A stretch of DNA of 64,000 bases from Syngnathus acus (Eukaryota; Chordata; Actinopteri; Syngnathiformes; Syngnathidae), in the NCBI RefSeq assembly GCF_901709675.1, contig NC_051097.1, positions 5,051,039 to 5,115,038 of the forward strand, written 5' to 3'. The notes below the pieces were generated by a model. The model ran no database searches. It was given only the letters and a program-made list of their open reading frames with translations, and was not told where the DNA came from. This document shows positions 63,590 to 64,000 of this stretch, in pieces (position 1 is the first letter of the stretch; each line of letters starts with the position of its first letter). A program made the position numbers and the translations under genes.

Positions 63590-64000
63590 ATGACGTGTTG
63601 TTTTTCTACATGCTCTAGTTATCCAACTATCAGCAAATCAATAAAACACCACATCTGATTTGACGAGCCATTCGCTTTTTCACAGTACATGCAGGTCCGA
63701 GTGTAACTCTAATTTATCAAACACAAAAAGATCAACATGTAACAAAGTGCTAGACTAAAGTGTTGCGAGTCACTCTCATGATATATTTGGAAAGAGGGAG
63801 CGATATGGAACGAGAAAGACCACAAAACTGTGTAATAGTGTGCGGTTGAGAGGATTACCGAGCGGAGAAAAGGACAGAGAGAAACGGACAGAGTGAATTT
63901 CAACCGCCGCTGATTCGTTGTTGTCATGGTGAAATTGTCTTGCCGAATGTAGAAACCTTCGATCTCCTTTCTTAGCACCGGCTCACTGGTAAACATGTTC

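Larger units (their letters stand above)
61855..63621 (+). mobile_element. Helentron-like non-autonomous element, complete downstream copy
   Basis: It is bounded by the exact 8-bp inverted ends TAACTAGA (61855-61862) and TCTAGTTA (63614-63621). A 5' subterminal GCGTGTGAAGGCGAA is the inverse of the arms of two 3' hairpins at 63513 and 63564. A nine-unit minisatellite fills the middle. Short terminal repeats, subterminal inverted repeats, a central tandem array and a 3' hairpin together are the known layout of Helentron-associated non-autonomous elements. No protein is encoded. Confidence 0.65.
816..64000 (-). other. astn2: astn2 gene body, partial (exons 2-9 with introns)
   Basis: Eight internal coding exons on the minus strand join in phase into 1333 bp of open frame that reads as astrotactin 2. 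Astrotactins are double-pass neuronal membrane glycoproteins. ASTN2 is known for roles in neuron-glia adhesion during glial-guided migration, in surface trafficking of ASTN1 and in synaptic protein trafficking. ASTN2 is preferred over its paralogue ASTN1 because of the cytoplasmic motif [20 protein letters not shown], the [16 protein letters not shown] stretch and the GYDLVTGEQAPE segment, which match ASTN2 as I recall it. Exon 1 lies beyond 64000 and the MACPF, fibronectin and C-terminal exons before position 1, so both ends are missing. All introns seen are GT-AG. No promoter, start codon or poly-A site lies in the window. Confidence 0.93.
49773..64000 (-). other. astn2: astn2 intron 1, proximal 14.2 kb
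   Basis: This is the part of the first intron next to exon 2, and the intron continues past 64000. It holds a possible small MITE (50090-50246), two TATAAGGCGC MITEs (50815-51206 and 57549-57959), an AT-rich duplication (53365-53462), a Rex3-like LINE end (53925-54427), a polypurine run (56040-56107) and a diverged direct repeat pair (58308-58400 and 59234-59327). It also holds the Helentron-like double element (60191-63621). Nothing is recognised in 51210-53330 or 54430-56030. No exon 1 candidate with the expected aspartate-rich end was found. Confidence 0.8.

Noticed and set aside
63709-63996. Minus-strand 95-codon frame as possible astn2 exon 1
   Set aside because: It lacks the conserved astrotactin segment expected before exon 2, has no GT donor in the right phase and has no signal-peptide or N-terminal similarity.

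Overview
This is a eukaryotic, vertebrate-type window, most likely from a teleost fish. It is AT-rich, and its short exons are separated by kilobase-scale introns with canonical GT-AG splice sites. It also carries fish-type repeats: a Rex3-like LINE end with a GATG tail, TA-flanked 'TATAAGGCGCACC' MITEs and hAT MITEs. I see no prokaryotic features (operons, CRISPR, Shine-Dalgarno sites) and no tRNA or rRNA genes. The species cannot be fixed from the sequence alone.

The only protein-coding gene I can support is astrotactin 2 (astn2), on the minus strand, so its 5' side lies at high coordinates. Eight consecutive internal coding exons were reconstructed by eye from splice sites, reading phase and recalled similarity to vertebrate ASTN2: 49585-49772, 32674-33097, 17542-17694, 9462-9554, 7996-8142, 4557-4724, 1467-1551 and 816-890. 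They total 1333 bp and all phases join without a stop. They encode the end of the N-terminal extracellular region, the first membrane span, the cytoplasmic loop, the second membrane span and the start of the large ectodomain up to a Cys-rich EGF-like piece. Exon 1 (signal peptide and N-terminus) must lie beyond 64000. The MACPF, fibronectin III and C-terminal exons must lie before position 1. I number the exon at 49585 as exon 2 on the assumption that a single exon precedes it.

Everything else is intron. Layout: 1-9600 holds exons 9 to 5, with one MITE and one hAT insertion. 9.6-32.7 kb holds introns 4 and 3, with exon 4 between them, several MITEs, simple repeats, a degenerate CCCTAA-like patch and old L2-like fragments. 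33-49.6 kb is intron 2, with two hAT elements (one of only 81 bp), MITEs, a TA-rich MITE cluster and a decayed Helentron-like copy. 49.8-64 kb is part of intron 1, with three MITEs, a Rex3-like insertion with a perfect 13-bp target duplication, and a 3.4-kb structure at 60191-63621. That structure is two head-to-tail copies of a Helentron-like non-autonomous element, each filled with a roughly 141/145-bp minisatellite. Only the second copy carries the 3' double hairpin.

The most interesting feature is this head-to-tail Helentron-like array. Next are three MITE families that share a 'TACCGTA... ACTATAAG' end design, and the run of phase-symmetric exons 4-7 in astn2, which allows in-frame exon skipping. 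I found no convincing undescribed protein system.
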